A DNA stretch of 64,000 nucleotides from Vampirovibrio chlorellavorus (GCF_003149375.1 NZ_QFWH01000002.1:186001-250000), one strand, 5' to 3'. Positions 1 to 9,111 are shown, counted from the stretch's first letter. Notes: generated by a model not told the origin, from the sequence alone. Made by a program: numbers and translations.

Positions 1-621
1 TCGGGTGTCCATCAGGCGTTTCAATTCCTCGATGGCGTTCACGGCTTTTAACAAGCGCACCCGTAGGATTTCATCGTCTTCCATCTGTTCCTTGGCCCCG
101 CCCCGGTGTACCTTGCGGAAACGGTTTGAAACCCGCCAGTATTCCGTGGCCGCTTCCAGATTGGTTAGGGCCTCCTGAATCAGCCGATAACTTTGAAATT
201 GGTCTTCACCGAGCTGGAAGGTGCTTTTAAACCGCAGGTTGGCCAGACTGACCTTTTGGCAAATGGCCCCCAGTTGTTGCAGGGAAATATCCTGACCTGC
301 CGTGTTGATTTTTTGATTGACCCTGAGCAGTTCCTGGCTCATGGAGGCTGCTTTGTCCAGATAGCGCCGGTAGATATCTCTGGCCCGGATTTCCTGCCCG
401 GCTACCACGGAGGCCTCTCCCACCAGTCCCTGACTGACCAAAGTGTCCAGTTTGTCCAAATCCTGCTTGAGTTGGGCCAGTTCGGCATCGCTGCTGATGC
501 GGGCCTTGGCGGTCATTGTTTTTTGAGCCACTGCCCACCCGGTGAATAGGCAAAGCAACAGGGATAAAAATATAATGATCCCGGTACATTTTTTTAGCCG
601 TAACTGCCGCAGACTCATCAT
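1..621 (-). CDS. Secreted coiled-coil protein of unknown function (partial)
   Basis: I do not recognise a family. The frame stays open from an ATG pair at 621 and 618 to the window edge, giving 207 codons without a stop, so the C-terminus is missing. A basic start (residues 4-11) is followed by a hydrophobic stretch ending in WAVAQ, a plausible signal peptide of about 34 residues. The remainder is polar and rich in Leu, Glu, Lys and Gln with heptad-like spacing, which suggests long helices or a coiled coil in the periplasm. No strong ribosome binding site precedes the ATG. It is divergent from the gene at 865. Confidence 0.6.
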   Translation of the reverse strand, partial: MMSLRQLRLKKCTGIIIFLSLLLCLFTGWAVAQKTMTAKARISSDAELAQLKQDLDKLDTLVSQGLVGEASVVAGQEIRARDIYRRYLDKAASMSQELLRVNQKINTAGQDISLQQLGAICQKVSLANLRFKSTFQLGEDQFQSYRLIQEALTNLEAATEYWRVSNRFRKVHRGGAKEQMEDDEILRVRLLKAVNAIEELKRLMDTR

Positions 622-864
622 TTCTTGTGATTCACCGTTTTATGCTCTCACTGGATTAGCCGTTAACCCATCAAACCTTGTCGCTTCCTTTTGAACGGTC
701 GGCTGGCATCCTGGTACTTTATTTTACGCCAATCGGACCGGCGTCAGGGGGGCTTGGCCTTGCACTGAGCAATTCCGTGCATTTGATTGTTTTTATATTT
801 AAATAATGCATCGATTCAAGCCCATTTTTCAATACGGGAAAAGACGGGTTTGGAAGGAGTTCGT

Positions 865-1266
865 ATGCCTGACGTTGACCGCAACTGGTTGTACTTGGCC
901 CACAATCGCACCGGCCTGCTGATTAAAAGCGGGAATCGGCTGCTGGCGGCAGTTTTGTTACTGGGGGGGCTGTTTGCGTTTGGCTGTACGGGTTTTCTAA
1001 ACTTTATGCAAAAACCGGAACACAGCTTGCAGCTTCAGGGTTTTCTGTTCAATCAGGCCGAGTTCGCTCAGGCGGAGCAAGGCCAGGCAGGGCTTCAAGG
1101 ACTTCGGAAGTCCCCGGTGCCCAAAGCGCTGGACCCCAATTGGGATGGCGCTGTTGCCGGAGCCAGTCTGGGAGCGTCCGCAGGACAGAGCATCCCAATG
1201 GTTGGTTGGATTGTAGGCCCGTTGGTGGGCGCCGCTGTCGGCTATCATCTGGATGCGCGGATTTAG
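865..1266 (+). CDS. Small membrane protein with C-terminal glycine zipper
   Basis: The gene encodes 133 residues. I chose the ATG at 865 because AAGGAG lies five bases upstream; the frame runs further up without such a site. One hydrophobic segment near residues 26-41 contains LLLGGLFAFGC. The Cys might be lipidated, but the -3 residue does not fit a good lipobox. The last 35 residues repeat small residues (GAVAGASLGASAG, then GPLVGAAVGY), a glycine-zipper pattern that usually inserts in or packs against a membrane. No named function can be assigned. It converges on the next gene with only three bases between stop codons. Confidence 0.55.
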   Translation: MPDVDRNWLYLAHNRTGLLIKSGNRLLAAVLLLGGLFAFGCTGFLNFMQKPEHSLQLQGFLFNQAEFAQAEQGQAGLQGLRKSPVPKALDPNWDGAVAGASLGASAGQSIPMVGWIVGPLVGAAVGYHLDARI

Positions 1267-1269
1267 GGC

Positions 1270-1923
1270 CTAGTCGTATCCTTCCGGGCGCTGGTGATTG
1301 TCCTCGTGCGCGTCTGGATCATCGCTTTCCTGCTGACCCGCTGAAGGCATGATGGTTGCTGGTGCAGTGGTGGGAATGGCGCTGGGCACAAAGCCAGCCG
1401 GAAAGGCTCTGAAGTCTTGTCCATCAATGGTGTCCAAATCCAGTATGCCTCCGGTCAGGCGCTTTAGCTGCTCGGTGCGATCGGTCAGTTCGTAATAAAA
1501 GCGGTAAGGCTGGGTGGGCCGCTGGATGCGAAACCCCAGGATTTCATTGACCTCCTTGTCACCGTCAAACACGTACGTCCCCTTCAGGCAGCGGCCGCCT
1601 TCAGTCATTTGCAACTGAACATTGGCCCCGTACAACTGCCCGGGATCTTCCCCCAGCCTGCCCTGTAGCAGGGGGCCGGTCTGGGTGCCCCGAATGTAGC
1701 CAGAAGCGCTACCGGGGCCCTCCACCCAGCTGGGCCCAAATTGCACCAGCCGCAGTAACCCGAAGGTGGTTTGCCAGTACCCGGCAAATTTGTCCCCCGG
1801 TATGCTGGCGTTGGAGCCTGCCATGCCGCATAATTCGGCTTGTGCGGGGGGAACCTGGCTGTTCAGAAACAAAAGTCCAGCCGCCAACAGGGTAAAAGCC
1901 TTTCCGCATACTGTTCGATTCAT
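1270..1923 (-). CDS. Secreted protein of unknown function
   Basis: The product is about 217 residues from the ATG at 1923. This start gives a clean signal peptide (MNRTVCGKAFTLLAAG, cleavage likely after PPAQA near residue 29). A GTG twelve bases upstream sits closer to the GGAGGAA site and is an alternative. The mature part has a Cys pair (about residues 32 and 109), many Gly and aromatic residues, and a polar Pro/Asp/His-rich tail from about residue 180. The pattern suggests a small beta-rich periplasmic domain plus a disordered tail. I recognise no family. Confidence 0.6.
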   Translation of the reverse strand: MNRTVCGKAFTLLAAGLLFLNSQVPPAQAELCGMAGSNASIPGDKFAGYWQTTFGLLRLVQFGPSWVEGPGSASGYIRGTQTGPLLQGRLGEDPGQLYGANVQLQMTEGGRCLKGTYVFDGDKEVNEILGFRIQRPTQPYRFYYELTDRTEQLKRLTGGILDLDTIDGQDFRAFPAGFVPSAIPTTAPATIMPSAGQQESDDPDAHEDNHQRPEGYD

Positions 1924-2543
1924 GGTGACATTCACTTCCTCCGCCAACTCCTAAACCCAATACTTTTTATTCAATATTACAAGGATTTAGGCATCCGGAC
2001 ACAAGGGAACTGCCCCATCCAGGATTTCTAGGCCGATCACTGTAGATCTCCGGTCGATGGGAAATTTAAATCGGTTGGTCGATGATGAGGGTCGGTTATT
2101 TGGTTAGTATGAAACGGTGTAGGCGGTTTCCCCAAGGGGAGTCCAGTAGGTAGTTGTACGCATGATGAATCTGAACGAAGAGTGCCTCTTGCAATTTCTC
2201 CAGAATGAGGCCAGCGGGGCCGCCCAAGAGCAACAGCAGCGGGGAAACAGACTGGAAGGTCCTCCGGGCAAGGCCGTACCCGCTCTCCTTCGGCGAAGCC
2301 CGCATGCCTCGTTGCCGCCGTTTTTGTCGTCAGGACTTGTGAACCATCCCTCTGTTTATCCCGGAACGCTGCCATAACGCAGCCTGAGAGGGGCGCAGGC
2401 CGATTTGTTAAGAATTGTTTCTGTTTTAGGGGTTTTTTCTGGAAAATGAGGGGTTTTTGAAGGGTGAAAGCCTTGGGGGACGGGCTTTAAGGTCGAAAAT
2501 TAAAGTTTTTGGCGCTCTTGTCTATATTAATAACATAAGATTT

Positions 2544-2667
2544 CGCTCCGTACTTGCACTTCGATTCTCCTCCTTCTGACTTTCAAAGATTCACTTCAAC
2601 TTGCACTTACAGTTAACTCCTCATAGCGCGCACAACGCCATTTTTTGGGTTGTGCTTTTTTCTTTTT
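2544..2667 (+). ncRNA. Candidate small RNA ending in a terminator
   Basis: A transcript of about 120 bases is inferred from two signals: a weak promoter (TTGGCG at 2509, TAACAT at 2531, spacer 16) and the strong terminator at 2630. The interval has no credible reading frame. It contains a pyrimidine-rich segment with CTCCTCCTTCT near 2566-2577 and AACTCCTC near 2616, both complementary to Shine-Dalgarno sequences. A trans-acting role in blocking ribosome binding is speculation. The terminator could instead end a transcript that begins elsewhere. Confidence 0.3.
2630..2667 (+). terminator. Factor-independent terminator
   Basis: GCACAAC (2630-2636) pairs perfectly with GTTGTGC (2649-2655), with extra CCA/TGG pairing possible in the loop. 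The stem is followed by six T, one C and five T. Confidence 0.75.
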
Positions 2668-2954
2668 CAGGGCAGCCTTCCCTGATTGAACGCCTGTTGC
2701 TGAGCAGTGGGGCTGATTCTGCCTGTTTGGGTAATAGACTTTCGGGCGGATAATCCATACAGTCTTATGTATTCGCTTTAACCACCTATTTTCTTGTTTT
2801 CATCCACAAGTAAACCCAGCCGCCTGACGCCAAAGGCTCTGTGAGCTGACGCTTCGGCTTTGTGCCGGTTAATGGGCCGGTGCAAATTTCATCAGGCTGC
2901 GAACCGGTTCAGTTGTAACTTTCAACGGCATCGCAACGGGAGACAATTACGGCC

Positions 2955-3188
2955 ATGGCATTGCGCACTGCATCCCCACACCATCATTCGGAGACTTTCT
3001 TTGTGTCCGCCAACGATTACGCCTTTGAAGCCCTGCGCCTGATGCGCCTGTACCGGCTGGATTCAATGCCCGTACTGGAAGGGCAGCAATGGTTGGGCTG
3101 CGTTTTTGAACAGGATATGCGGAACGCCCCCTCCGGCACCCTGAAAGAACAGGACGTGAAGGCCTTTGTCAGGGCCTGCCGCTGCTAG
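2955..3188 (+). CDS. Small protein with a single CBS-like motif
   Basis: The 77-residue product resembles one CBS half-domain: a helix with ALRLMRLYRLD (about residues 27-37), then SMPVLEG and WLGCVFEQDM, matching the usual pattern of helix, (L/M)PVV-D and LVG-hhT--D. CBS domains normally pair in tandem to bind adenine nucleotides, so this protein would have to dimerise or bind in trans. The ATG at 2955 has GGAG about 12 bases upstream. It converges on the gene at 3227. Function beyond possible ligand sensing is unknown. Confidence 0.5.
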   Translation: MALRTASPHHHSETFFVSANDYAFEALRLMRLYRLDSMPVLEGQQWLGCVFEQDMRNAPSGTLKEQDVKAFVRACRC

Positions 3189-3226
3189 CGACTGTCCTTG
3201 TTAGATTGATGAGCGCCGGTTTATGG

Positions 3227-3544
3227 CTAGGCATCATACTGGCACTGAAAGTCGGAGGCCCGTACTTCATGCACCCAACGGCTGAATTGCCAGTGATCGT
3301 AGCTGCGGCAGTACAGGGTGAGTGATCGCAGGAGTTCGCGTCCGGTTTTGCTGGTGCCTTCAAATAAAAATTGGCCGTTGTATTCGCTCATAGCAATTTC
3401 GGTGTGGATAACCCGCCCCACCTGATCACCTGGTGCTGGCGGCAAGAGTAGGATGCTGGTCAGCCATTCCATCAGAATGCGCTCCGGCGGTTTGTCCGGG
3501 ATGGTATTGGCTTTTAAGTGCGTACTGAACGCTTCCAGAATCAA
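3227..3544 (-). CDS. Hypothetical protein with uncertain start
   Basis: This 105-residue frame begins with TTG at 3544 and has no clear ribosome binding site there. The frame stays open upstream for 14 more codons to a TGA, and those codons (PYFEDPQSAK) look coding, so the true start may be a CTG or TTG in this stretch, or the 5' end may carry a frameshift. The body mixes Pro-rich and aromatic residues (SLTLYCRSYDHWQFSRW). I recognise no domain. It lies between two convergent or co-oriented genes of equally unknown role. Confidence 0.4.
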   Translation of the reverse strand: MILEAFSTHLKANTIPDKPPERILMEWLTSILLLPPAPGDQVGRVIHTEIAMSEYNGQFLFEGTSKTGRELLRSLTLYCRSYDHWQFSRWVHEVRASDFQCQYDA

Positions 3545-3682
3545 GGGAAACAGAACCTTTGCGCTTTGGGGATCCTCAAAATAGGGTCATCAAAAAGGAT
3601 GCACTGGCCTATTCTATCAGCCTATTCTATCAAATGTGCCGCAAAGCATATCCCACCACATTGTGGATTGACAATACCGGGG

Positions 3683-4363
3683 CTACTGAAAGTCCGTTTC
3701 ATACAGCCATTTTTTATAATAAAACTTGAGGACTGGGCGACGGTTCTCCCAAGCCACCCAGGCCAGGGCCCGCCGGGGGATTTTCGCATCCCGGGGCGGT
3801 TTGTAGGGCGTCATGCGATGCACGGGCACCACGCCCAGCACTTTGCCCTGTCGGATGATCACAAAGCTCTGGTAAAAGGCCACGCGCTTACTGAGGCTGG
3901 CCGGTCGATCGCCGGGCTGCGATGGGGCAGAGCTGTTTTCTGTGGGCGTTTGCAGGCTACCCATCGTAACCAGCGGAGAGCCGTCGTTAGCGTCTCCCGG
4001 TTTGATGAGGTAGTAGCCCTTGGGGAGGATGAAATTTTGATAGCGCAAGGCTTGTTCCACCCGGGCTAAGGCGTAGGGCACGTAATCCCGGTTTTTGCGC
4101 TTGTCGAAGTAGTCGTGCAGCTCCTCCGGGTCAACGTTGGCATGGTCCCGAGGATCGGCCTTCCAGAATTTTTGGGGCGGATCGGTACCGGCCTGACCAT
4201 CACTGCGGCCCGTGTCCTCGAAAATATCGTTGCCATAGCCGGAGCGGCCCTGCGTCCAGTCCCCATCCCAGGCCCACCCGACTGTGACCGTCAGGAGGGA
4301 GGTCAGCACCAGCCCCACCAGTAGGCTTGCCAGGCGATTGGTATTCTGTCGCGGTGTGGCCAT
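3683..4363 (-). CDS. Secreted protein of unknown function
   Basis: The product has 226 residues. The ATG at 4363 follows GGAG by five bases. Residues 12-31 form a signal peptide (LASLLVGLVLTSLLTVTVGW) with probable cleavage near WAWDG. The mature protein starts with an Asp/Gly-rich segment (residues 32-75), then a mixed region containing a Tyr-rich KGYYLIKPGD motif, and ends with a basic aromatic stretch (KFYYKKWLYE). The layout suggests an exported or envelope protein. I recognise no family. Confidence 0.6.
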   Translation of the reverse strand: MATPRQNTNRLASLLVGLVLTSLLTVTVGWAWDGDWTQGRSGYGNDIFEDTGRSDGQAGTDPPQKFWKADPRDHANVDPEELHDYFDKRKNRDYVPYALARVEQALRYQNFILPKGYYLIKPGDANDGSPLVTMGSLQTPTENSSAPSQPGDRPASLSKRVAFYQSFVIIRQGKVLGVVPVHRMTPYKPPRDAKIPRRALAWVAWENRRPVLKFYYKKWLYETDFQ

Positions 4364-4496
4364 TCAGACTCCGTGAACGCGGGTTGTTTTTCACTGTAAT
4401 CCGTTTCGGCCCAGAATCCATGAACTTTGATCCAGATGCTTTGATCCAGAAACGGGCAGGCCATCCTGAAAAATGAAGCGTTCCTGCGGGCAGTGG

Positions 4497-4516
4497 ATTC
4501 CCCCCTGCGTGGGAAT
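4497..4516. repeat. Short inverted repeat of a widespread interspersed type
   Basis: ATTCCC (4497-4502) and GGGAAT (4511-4516) flank a C-rich centre in the context GTGGATTCCC...GGGAATGACA. This resembles the short GGATTCCCGC...GCGGGAATGAC elements scattered between genes in many bacteria. It lies between the gene at 3683 and rpe. Whether it repeats elsewhere in this genome cannot be seen here. Confidence 0.4.
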
Positions 4517-4593
4517 GACAGGACGGCTCCAAGCGAAAGATGAGGGTGCGCTGCGTTAGATTGAATAGAACCCTGGCGTCGTCAATGGCCTGA

Positions 4594-5265
4594 TTACCCC
4601 TTCAGGGCCTGAATTGTGGCGGCCATATCCTCGGCTTTAAATACGGCGGAACCGGCCACAATCACGTTGGCCCCGGCGGATCGCACTTCAGCGGCGTTTT
4701 TAGGTGAAACCCCACCATCCACCTCCAGAAAAATCGGCCGATCGGCGATCAGCGTTTTTACCTGGGCCAGCTTCTTCAGGCTTTGGGGTATAAAGCTCTG
4801 TCCCCCAAAACCGGGATTAACCGACATCACCAGCACCAAATCCAGGGCGTCCAGCACGTTTTCGATAGCGGAAACGGGCGTGGCCGGGTTCAGGGAAACC
4901 CCCGCCTTACAGCCCAGCCGACGAATTTCGCTCAGGGTGCGGTGCAAGTGCGGGCAGGCTTCCGCATGCACGGTAATGATATCGGCCCCGGCATCCCGGA
5001 AGTCGGCCAAATAGCGGTCGGGTTGCTCAATCATCAGATGCACGTCAAACGGCAGGGCGCTGTGCTTGCGCAAGGCTTTGATAATCGGTGGGCCAAGGGT
5101 CAGGTTGGGCACAAACATGCCGTCCATTACATCCACGTGAATCCAGTCGGCCTGAGCCGCTTCCAGCCGGTGCAGTTCCTCTCCCAGCCGGGCAAAATCC
5201 GCCGAGAGAATGGAGGGGGCCACCAACGTCGGATGGGCTTGATAGCGGGGGCTGACTGCGCTCAT
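4594..5265 (-). CDS. rpe: Ribulose-phosphate 3-epimerase
   Basis: This enzyme interconverts ribulose 5-phosphate and xylulose 5-phosphate in the cytosolic pentose phosphate pathway. The 223-residue length is normal for the family. The TIM-barrel signatures are present: [12 protein letters not shown] (residues 17-28), HVDVMDG with metal ligands (43-49), FDVHLMI (about 73-79), VNPGFGGQ and the phosphate-binding VDGG and VAGSAVF near the C-terminus. The ATG at 5265 has AAGGAG ten bases upstream. It is divergent from the DUF374 gene about 100 bases away. Confidence 0.95.
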   Translation of the reverse strand: MSAVSPRYQAHPTLVAPSILSADFARLGEELHRLEAAQADWIHVDVMDGMFVPNLTLGPPIIKALRKHSALPFDVHLMIEQPDRYLADFRDAGADIITVHAEACPHLHRTLSEIRRLGCKAGVSLNPATPVSAIENVLDALDLVLVMSVNPGFGGQSFIPQSLKKLAQVKTLIADRPIFLEVDGGVSPKNAAEVRSAGANVIVAGSAVFKAEDMAATIQALKG

Positions 5266-5367
5266 GGGGGAAGCACTCCTTGAGAGGACACAACGGTACG
5301 AAGCAACTTTCTCATCTAATCACAAATAGGCTATGATGGGACAGGTTCCGGTTAATGGCGTGAAGCG

Positions 5368-6066
5368 ATGGGCATAAAACTCAAAAACAGCCGCATTCTC
5401 AAGATCCTGTTGTCTCAGGTGGCAGGCCAGCCCTTGCGCTGGATTCGGGCCTCCTGGCGGCTAGAAGGCGTGGAAAGCGATCCGCAAGCCCAGACCATTC
5501 TGGACTCCGGCAAACCGGTGATTTATGCCCTGTGGCACGGGCGTATGTACTGCCTGTTCAAAGCCGTGCCGCTCGAAAAAGTGGCCATTTTGGTCAGCCC
5601 CAGTAACGATGGAGAATTTATCACCCGGTTGGCCCGCACCATTGGCTTTCGGCATTTTGTGCGGGGATCTCACAAACGGGGCGGCACGCAGGCTATTTTA
5701 GGATTGCGAAAAGCCCTGCTGGAAGATGATCTCTCCATTGCCTTTACCGTGGATGGCCCTCGGGGCCCTCGCTACAAAGTCAAACCGGGAATTATTCGTC
5801 TGGCCAGCCAGACCGGTGCGCCTATCATTCCGCTGGGTTCGGCCACCGAATGGCTGTTGAGCAAGTTTGATCGGGCATGGGACCATTATCACGCCCCCAT
5901 GCCCTTTACCAAAATGCGCCTGATGTATGGCAAGCCCCTGCAGGTGCCCGAAGCCCTCTCGGACGAGCAGATTCAGGCCTATTGCACGGAGTTGGAGTCG
6001 GAATTGCTGCGGGTGAATTTAGCGGCTGACAGCCAGTATGGCTTTCATCATCAGGAACGTCTTTAG
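5368..6066 (+). CDS. DUF374-family lysophospholipid acyltransferase-like protein
   Basis: The 232-residue protein matches the DUF374 branch of the acyltransferase superfamily, found near lipid A and envelope lipid genes in many bacteria. WHGRM (residues 56-60) stands in for the HxxxxD-type active site, and a VDGPRGPRYKVKPG block (128-141) is the family hallmark that binds the acceptor phosphate. It probably acts at the inner face of the cytoplasmic membrane. It is followed 41 bases later by the peptidase gene. The acyl acceptor cannot be deduced. Confidence 0.85.
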   Translation: MGIKLKNSRILKILLSQVAGQPLRWIRASWRLEGVESDPQAQTILDSGKPVIYALWHGRMYCLFKAVPLEKVAILVSPSNDGEFITRLARTIGFRHFVRGSHKRGGTQAILGLRKALLEDDLSIAFTVDGPRGPRYKVKPGIIRLASQTGAPIIPLGSATEWLLSKFDRAWDHYHAPMPFTKMRLMYGKPLQVPEALSDEQIQAYCTELESELLRVNLAADSQYGFHHQERL

Positions 6067-6107
6067 GGACGTGTCTCCAAACGGCGTTTCTCCCTTAAAA
6101 TAATAGT

Positions 6108-6833
6108 ATGAGTGTTCTGCTTCCCTCCCATCGCCAGATTCTGGCCCATTCGGTGCAAAACCGGCCTATTGAAGGCGTGTTTTTCGGCCCTCCACAGCCG
6201 GAGCGTCTGAATACCCTGATCGTGGGTGTTTTTCATGGAGATGAAACCATTAGTGGGGCGTTGGTGACTCATTTCGTGGAACAGTTGCAAGCCGGGCAGT
6301 TTGCGGGAGAACCCATCGATTTTAGGGCCCGGCCCACCCTCATCATTCCGGTACTCAACTCGGATGGGCTGGCCGCTGGCACTCGGGTAAACGCCAATGG
6401 CGTGGACTTGAACCGTAACTATCCCACTCCGGACTGGGCGGAGGACAACCGAGATACGCCTTATTATTCGGGCTTGGCGGCGGCCAGTGAGCCGGAAACC
6501 CGCCTGATGATTGAATTGATTGAACGTTACCAGCCTCAAAAAATCCTGACCGTCCATTCTCCCTATAAAGTGCTGAACTTTGACGGCCCTGCTCGAGCGT
6601 TTGCCGAGGCCATGTCTGAGGAGTCCGGGTATGCGGTGGTTGAGAGTATCGGTTACCCCACGCCGGGTTCCTTTGGCACCTATGCCGGTGTGATTCGGCA
6701 AATTCCGGTGGTGACTCTGGAACTGCCGCCCGGCCTGGATGAGCCCTTTGATCCGGAACTCCCCCCGGCGGAATCGCTGGAGCAAGTGTGGGCGGCCAAT
6801 CGCACTTCGCTGGAAGTAGCGATTCGGTTTTAA
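6108..6833 (+). CDS. M14-family zinc carboxypeptidase, murein peptide amidase-like
   Basis: The 241-residue protein carries the M14 zinc site: HGDE gives His43 and Glu46, and His150 in TVHS is the third ligand. NANGVDLNRNYP (95-106) is the substrate carboxylate-binding segment, and Glu205 in VTLELP is the expected general base. The short length and motif layout resemble MpaA, which cleaves the gamma-D-Glu-mDAP bond of released murein tripeptide in the cytosol; no signal peptide is visible. The ATG lacks a Shine-Dalgarno but has TAAAAT seven bases upstream of a possible start site at the ATG itself. Confidence 0.8.
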   Translation: MSVLLPSHRQILAHSVQNRPIEGVFFGPPQPERLNTLIVGVFHGDETISGALVTHFVEQLQAGQFAGEPIDFRARPTLIIPVLNSDGLAAGTRVNANGVDLNRNYPTPDWAEDNRDTPYYSGLAAASEPETRLMIELIERYQPQKILTVHSPYKVLNFDGPARAFAEAMSEESGYAVVESIGYPTPGSFGTYAGVIRQIPVVTLELPPGLDEPFDPELPPAESLEQVWAANRTSLEVAIRF

Positions 6834-6856
6834 GTTTTTAAAAAATCATCATTAAA

Positions 6857-6883
6857 AAAGCCCTGCTTTAACACAGGGCTTTT
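6857..6883. terminator. Bidirectional terminator between convergent genes
   Basis: AAAGCCCTG and CAGGGCTTT form a nine-pair stem with an A-rich left and T-rich right flank. It sits between the M14 peptidase and rpsA, which converge, and can serve both. Confidence 0.8.
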
Positions 6884-6906
6884 AAGTTTTGAGCTGATGT
6901 CAGCGC

Positions 6907-8016
6907 TTATTCTGCGTTGGCAGTGGCCGGAGCGTGGAAGCTCAAGCTGATACGCCGCTCGTCCGGGCTGAATTTGATGATGTAGGTTTTAATGGTTTGA
7001 CCCACATCCAGCTTCACGTTGTTGCGATGCTCGTATTCGGCAATGTCTTTGCTGGGCAACAGGGCTTCCACACCGGGATACACTTCCACGAAAGCGCCGA
7101 AGTGCTTCATGCGGGTAATGGTGCCTTCCACTTCATCGCCCATGCCCAGTTCCTTGGTGACTTCGTTCCAGGGATCGGCATGCTGGCCTTTGATGGAGAG
7201 GCTGACCCGTTGCTTGTCATGATCGATGCCAATGACTTCCACCTGAATCTTGTCGCCGATGCTGAGGATGTCGGAGGGATGCTCCACCCAGCGCCAGGAC
7301 ATTTGAGACAGGGGCAGCAAGCCATCCACACCACCCAAATCGACGAATGCGCCGAAGTCGGTAAGGCGGACCACTTCGCCCTGCACCAAAGCGCCTTCAT
7401 GCAGCTTGGAGAACAGGTCCTTGCGCTGCTCGGCCATTTGCTCGGCCATCATCTTGCGGTGAGACAGGATGATGTTGTTGCGTTGACGATCCAGGTTGAT
7501 AATTTTCGCGGGCAACTCGTTGCCCACTAATTCTTCCAGTTGCTGACGAACCCGCAGGTGGCTGGAAGGAATGAAGCCACGCAGGCCCATCACATCGACC
7601 AGTAAACCACCCTTGACCACGGCGGTGACTTTGCACTGCACCACGGTGTCGTTGTTCATCAACTCTTCCAGGGTGTTCCAGTTTTGGGCGGTTTGTACCC
7701 GACGCAGGGACAGGGTCAGCTGACCGTCTTCGTCTTCCTCAAAGAGGATGTAAAAATCAAAATCTTCGCCCGGTTTTACCACGGATTGGGCAGTGGCATA
7801 AGGCGAGGCAACTTCTTTATTCGGCAGGAACGCAGCGGTTTTTGCACCAATATCAACCAGGGCGCCGCTGGATTCCAAGGCGATAATCGTCCCCCGAACG
7901 ATCTCACCGCGCTTAAAGGCATAGTCATATTGCTGCAGTAACTTTTCAAACTCAAGTTTTTCAGGCGTCTGCATTTCCTCATCCCCAAGGGAGGGATTGA
8001 TTTTACGGGGGGACAT
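6907..8016 (-). CDS. rpsA: 30S ribosomal protein S1 (four S1 repeats)
   Basis: S1 helps bind mRNA to the 30S ribosome. I chose the ATG at 8016 because GGAGG lies eleven bases upstream; this gives 369 residues, close to the short S1 of Cyanobacteria. Four S1 OB-fold repeats are visible, beginning near GEIVRGTIIALESSG, VVQCKVTAVVKGG, GALVQGEVVRLTDFGAFV and GDEVEGTITRMKHFGAFV. Repeats 3 and 4 best match the consensus (GAFVDLGG-DGLLPLS). It has its own promoter upstream. A second S1 paralogue lies at 33954. Confidence 0.92.
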   Translation of the reverse strand: MSPRKINPSLGDEEMQTPEKLEFEKLLQQYDYAFKRGEIVRGTIIALESSGALVDIGAKTAAFLPNKEVASPYATAQSVVKPGEDFDFYILFEEDEDGQLTLSLRRVQTAQNWNTLEELMNNDTVVQCKVTAVVKGGLLVDVMGLRGFIPSSHLRVRQQLEELVGNELPAKIINLDRQRNNIILSHRKMMAEQMAEQRKDLFSKLHEGALVQGEVVRLTDFGAFVDLGGVDGLLPLSQMSWRWVEHPSDILSIGDKIQVEVIGIDHDKQRVSLSIKGQHADPWNEVTKELGMGDEVEGTITRMKHFGAFVEVYPGVEALLPSKDIAEYEHRNNVKLDVGQTIKTYIIKFSPDERRISLSFHAPATANAE

Positions 8017-8068
8017 AGGGTGAGATACCTCCAACAGAAACAAAAATAGAAGGGCTGGACTATAGCAG

Positions 8069-8097
8069 AGCATAGCCCAACCAATGAATTATATCAA
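8069..8097 (-). promoter_or_regulatory. Sigma-70 promoter of rpsA
   Basis: Reading the minus strand, TTGATA (8097-8092) and TATGCT (8074-8069) are 17 bases apart, placing the start site about 45 bases upstream of the rpsA ATG. Confidence 0.6.
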
Positions 8098-8121
8098 TAA
8101 TATCACGGGAAACCGAACTGT

Positions 8122-9111
8122 CTAATCGATTAATTGTTGTAAAAATGACGACGAACGAAGTTTGCGAATCGCTCGCAATTCCGTTTGACGAATACACTCC
8201 CGGGTTACCCCATAATGGCGTCCTATTTCCTCAAGGGTCAGGCGTTCGGGCGTCTTGAGGAGGGTGGTTTTCTGACTGGCTTCGATGCCAAAACGTTTAA
8301 ATAAGATATCACGTTCTCGGTCATCCAGGTGACTGTGCAAGGCCATTCTCAATAATTGTAAAGATTTATCTCGGTGCAATTTTTGTTCCGGTTCAGGCCA
8401 GCGATCATCCTCAATGGTTTCGCCCAACGGTTGGGTGTTGCCGTCCTTCAAGGTTAACTCGGATTCCAGGCTCATCATGCGGCCAGAGGCCCGGGTGAGC
8501 TGCTGGATTTTCCGCAGGGAAACACCCAGATGGGCGGCCAGTTCAGCATCCGTAGCCGGGCGATCCAGCTTGTCCTTCAGGGTTTGCCTGGCTTGGCGCA
8601 GTTTGATGACGCTGTCCATAACGTGTCCTGGCAGGCGGATGGGGCGATCCTGCTCGGAAAAGGCCTTGAACACCGATTGCTTGATCCACCAGGTGGCATA
8701 GGTGGAAAATCGGTATCCCAAGCGGTAGTTGAATTTTTCAATGGCCTTCATCAGCCCTAAATTTCCTTCCTGCACCAGATCCATAAAACTGACGCCACGG
8801 CCTCCGTAGCGTTTGGCGATGCTGATGACCAGCCGCAGGTTGGCCTGGGCCAGTTTTTGCTTGGCTAACTTGTCCCCCTGGGAGACGCGCTTGGCCAGTT
8901 CTAACTCTTCGGTCTTGTTCAGCAGGCTGGATTGCTGGGTCATGTGGCGAAGGTACCAGGCGGTGGTGTCTTCTCCGGATTCCTGTATTCCGTAGGGCCT
9001 GTCGCTGGCTTCTAAGGCATTATTGGCGTCATTTTCGCTCAGCGCCAGGCTCATGTCGTCATCTTCCAAATCGCTGTGCAGAGGAACGAAAGCATTGACC
9101 GGGTTTGCCAT
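8122..9111 (-). CDS. Group 2 RNA polymerase sigma-70 factor (RpoD-related)
   Basis: This sigma factor directs RNA polymerase to promoters. I chose the ATG at 9111 because GGAGGG lies seven bases upstream, giving 329 residues; the frame extends further without such a site. Region 1.2 (about 50-80, WYLRHM...ELELAKRV), region 2 with the -10 contacts (about 83-162, [29 protein letters not shown]), region 3, and region 4 with a helix-turn-helix ([21 protein letters not shown], about 285-315) are complete. The missing region 1.1 and small size point to a group 2 (alternative) factor, common in multiple copies in Cyanobacteria. Confidence 0.9.
   Translation of the reverse strand: MANPVNAFVPLHSDLEDDDMSLALSENDANNALEASDRPYGIQESGEDTTAWYLRHMTQQSSLLNKTEELELAKRVSQGDKLAKQKLAQANLRLVISIAKRYGGRGVSFMDLVQEGNLGLMKAIEKFNYRLGYRFSTYATWWIKQSVFKAFSEQDRPIRLPGHVMDSVIKLRQARQTLKDKLDRPATDAELAAHLGVSLRKIQQLTRASGRMMSLESELTLKDGNTQPLGETIEDDRWPEPEQKLHRDKSLQLLRMALHSHLDDRERDILFKRFGIEASQKTTLLKTPERLTLEEIGRHYGVTRECIRQTELRAIRKLRSSSFLQQLID

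Larger units (their letters stand above)
1924..2954. other. Long gene-poor intergenic stretch
   Basis: About one kilobase lacks a convincing gene. Short frames on both strands at 2037-2377 have no ribosome binding site and no recognisable family. One minus frame (2096-2305) includes a Leu/Gly-rich hydrophobic segment and could be a gene remnant. The one clear signal is a factor-independent terminator at 2630-2667, which implies a short RNA ends there. From 2668 to 2954 I see only weak local inverted repeats, such as GCCGG pairs near 2870. Confidence 0.4.

Noticed and set aside
2096-2305. 69-codon minus frame with a hydrophobic Leu/Gly segment, perhaps a transporter remnant
   Set aside because: No ribosome binding site, no clear motif, and overlapping frames of similar size. 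Resemblance to FeoB-type segments is too weak to claim.
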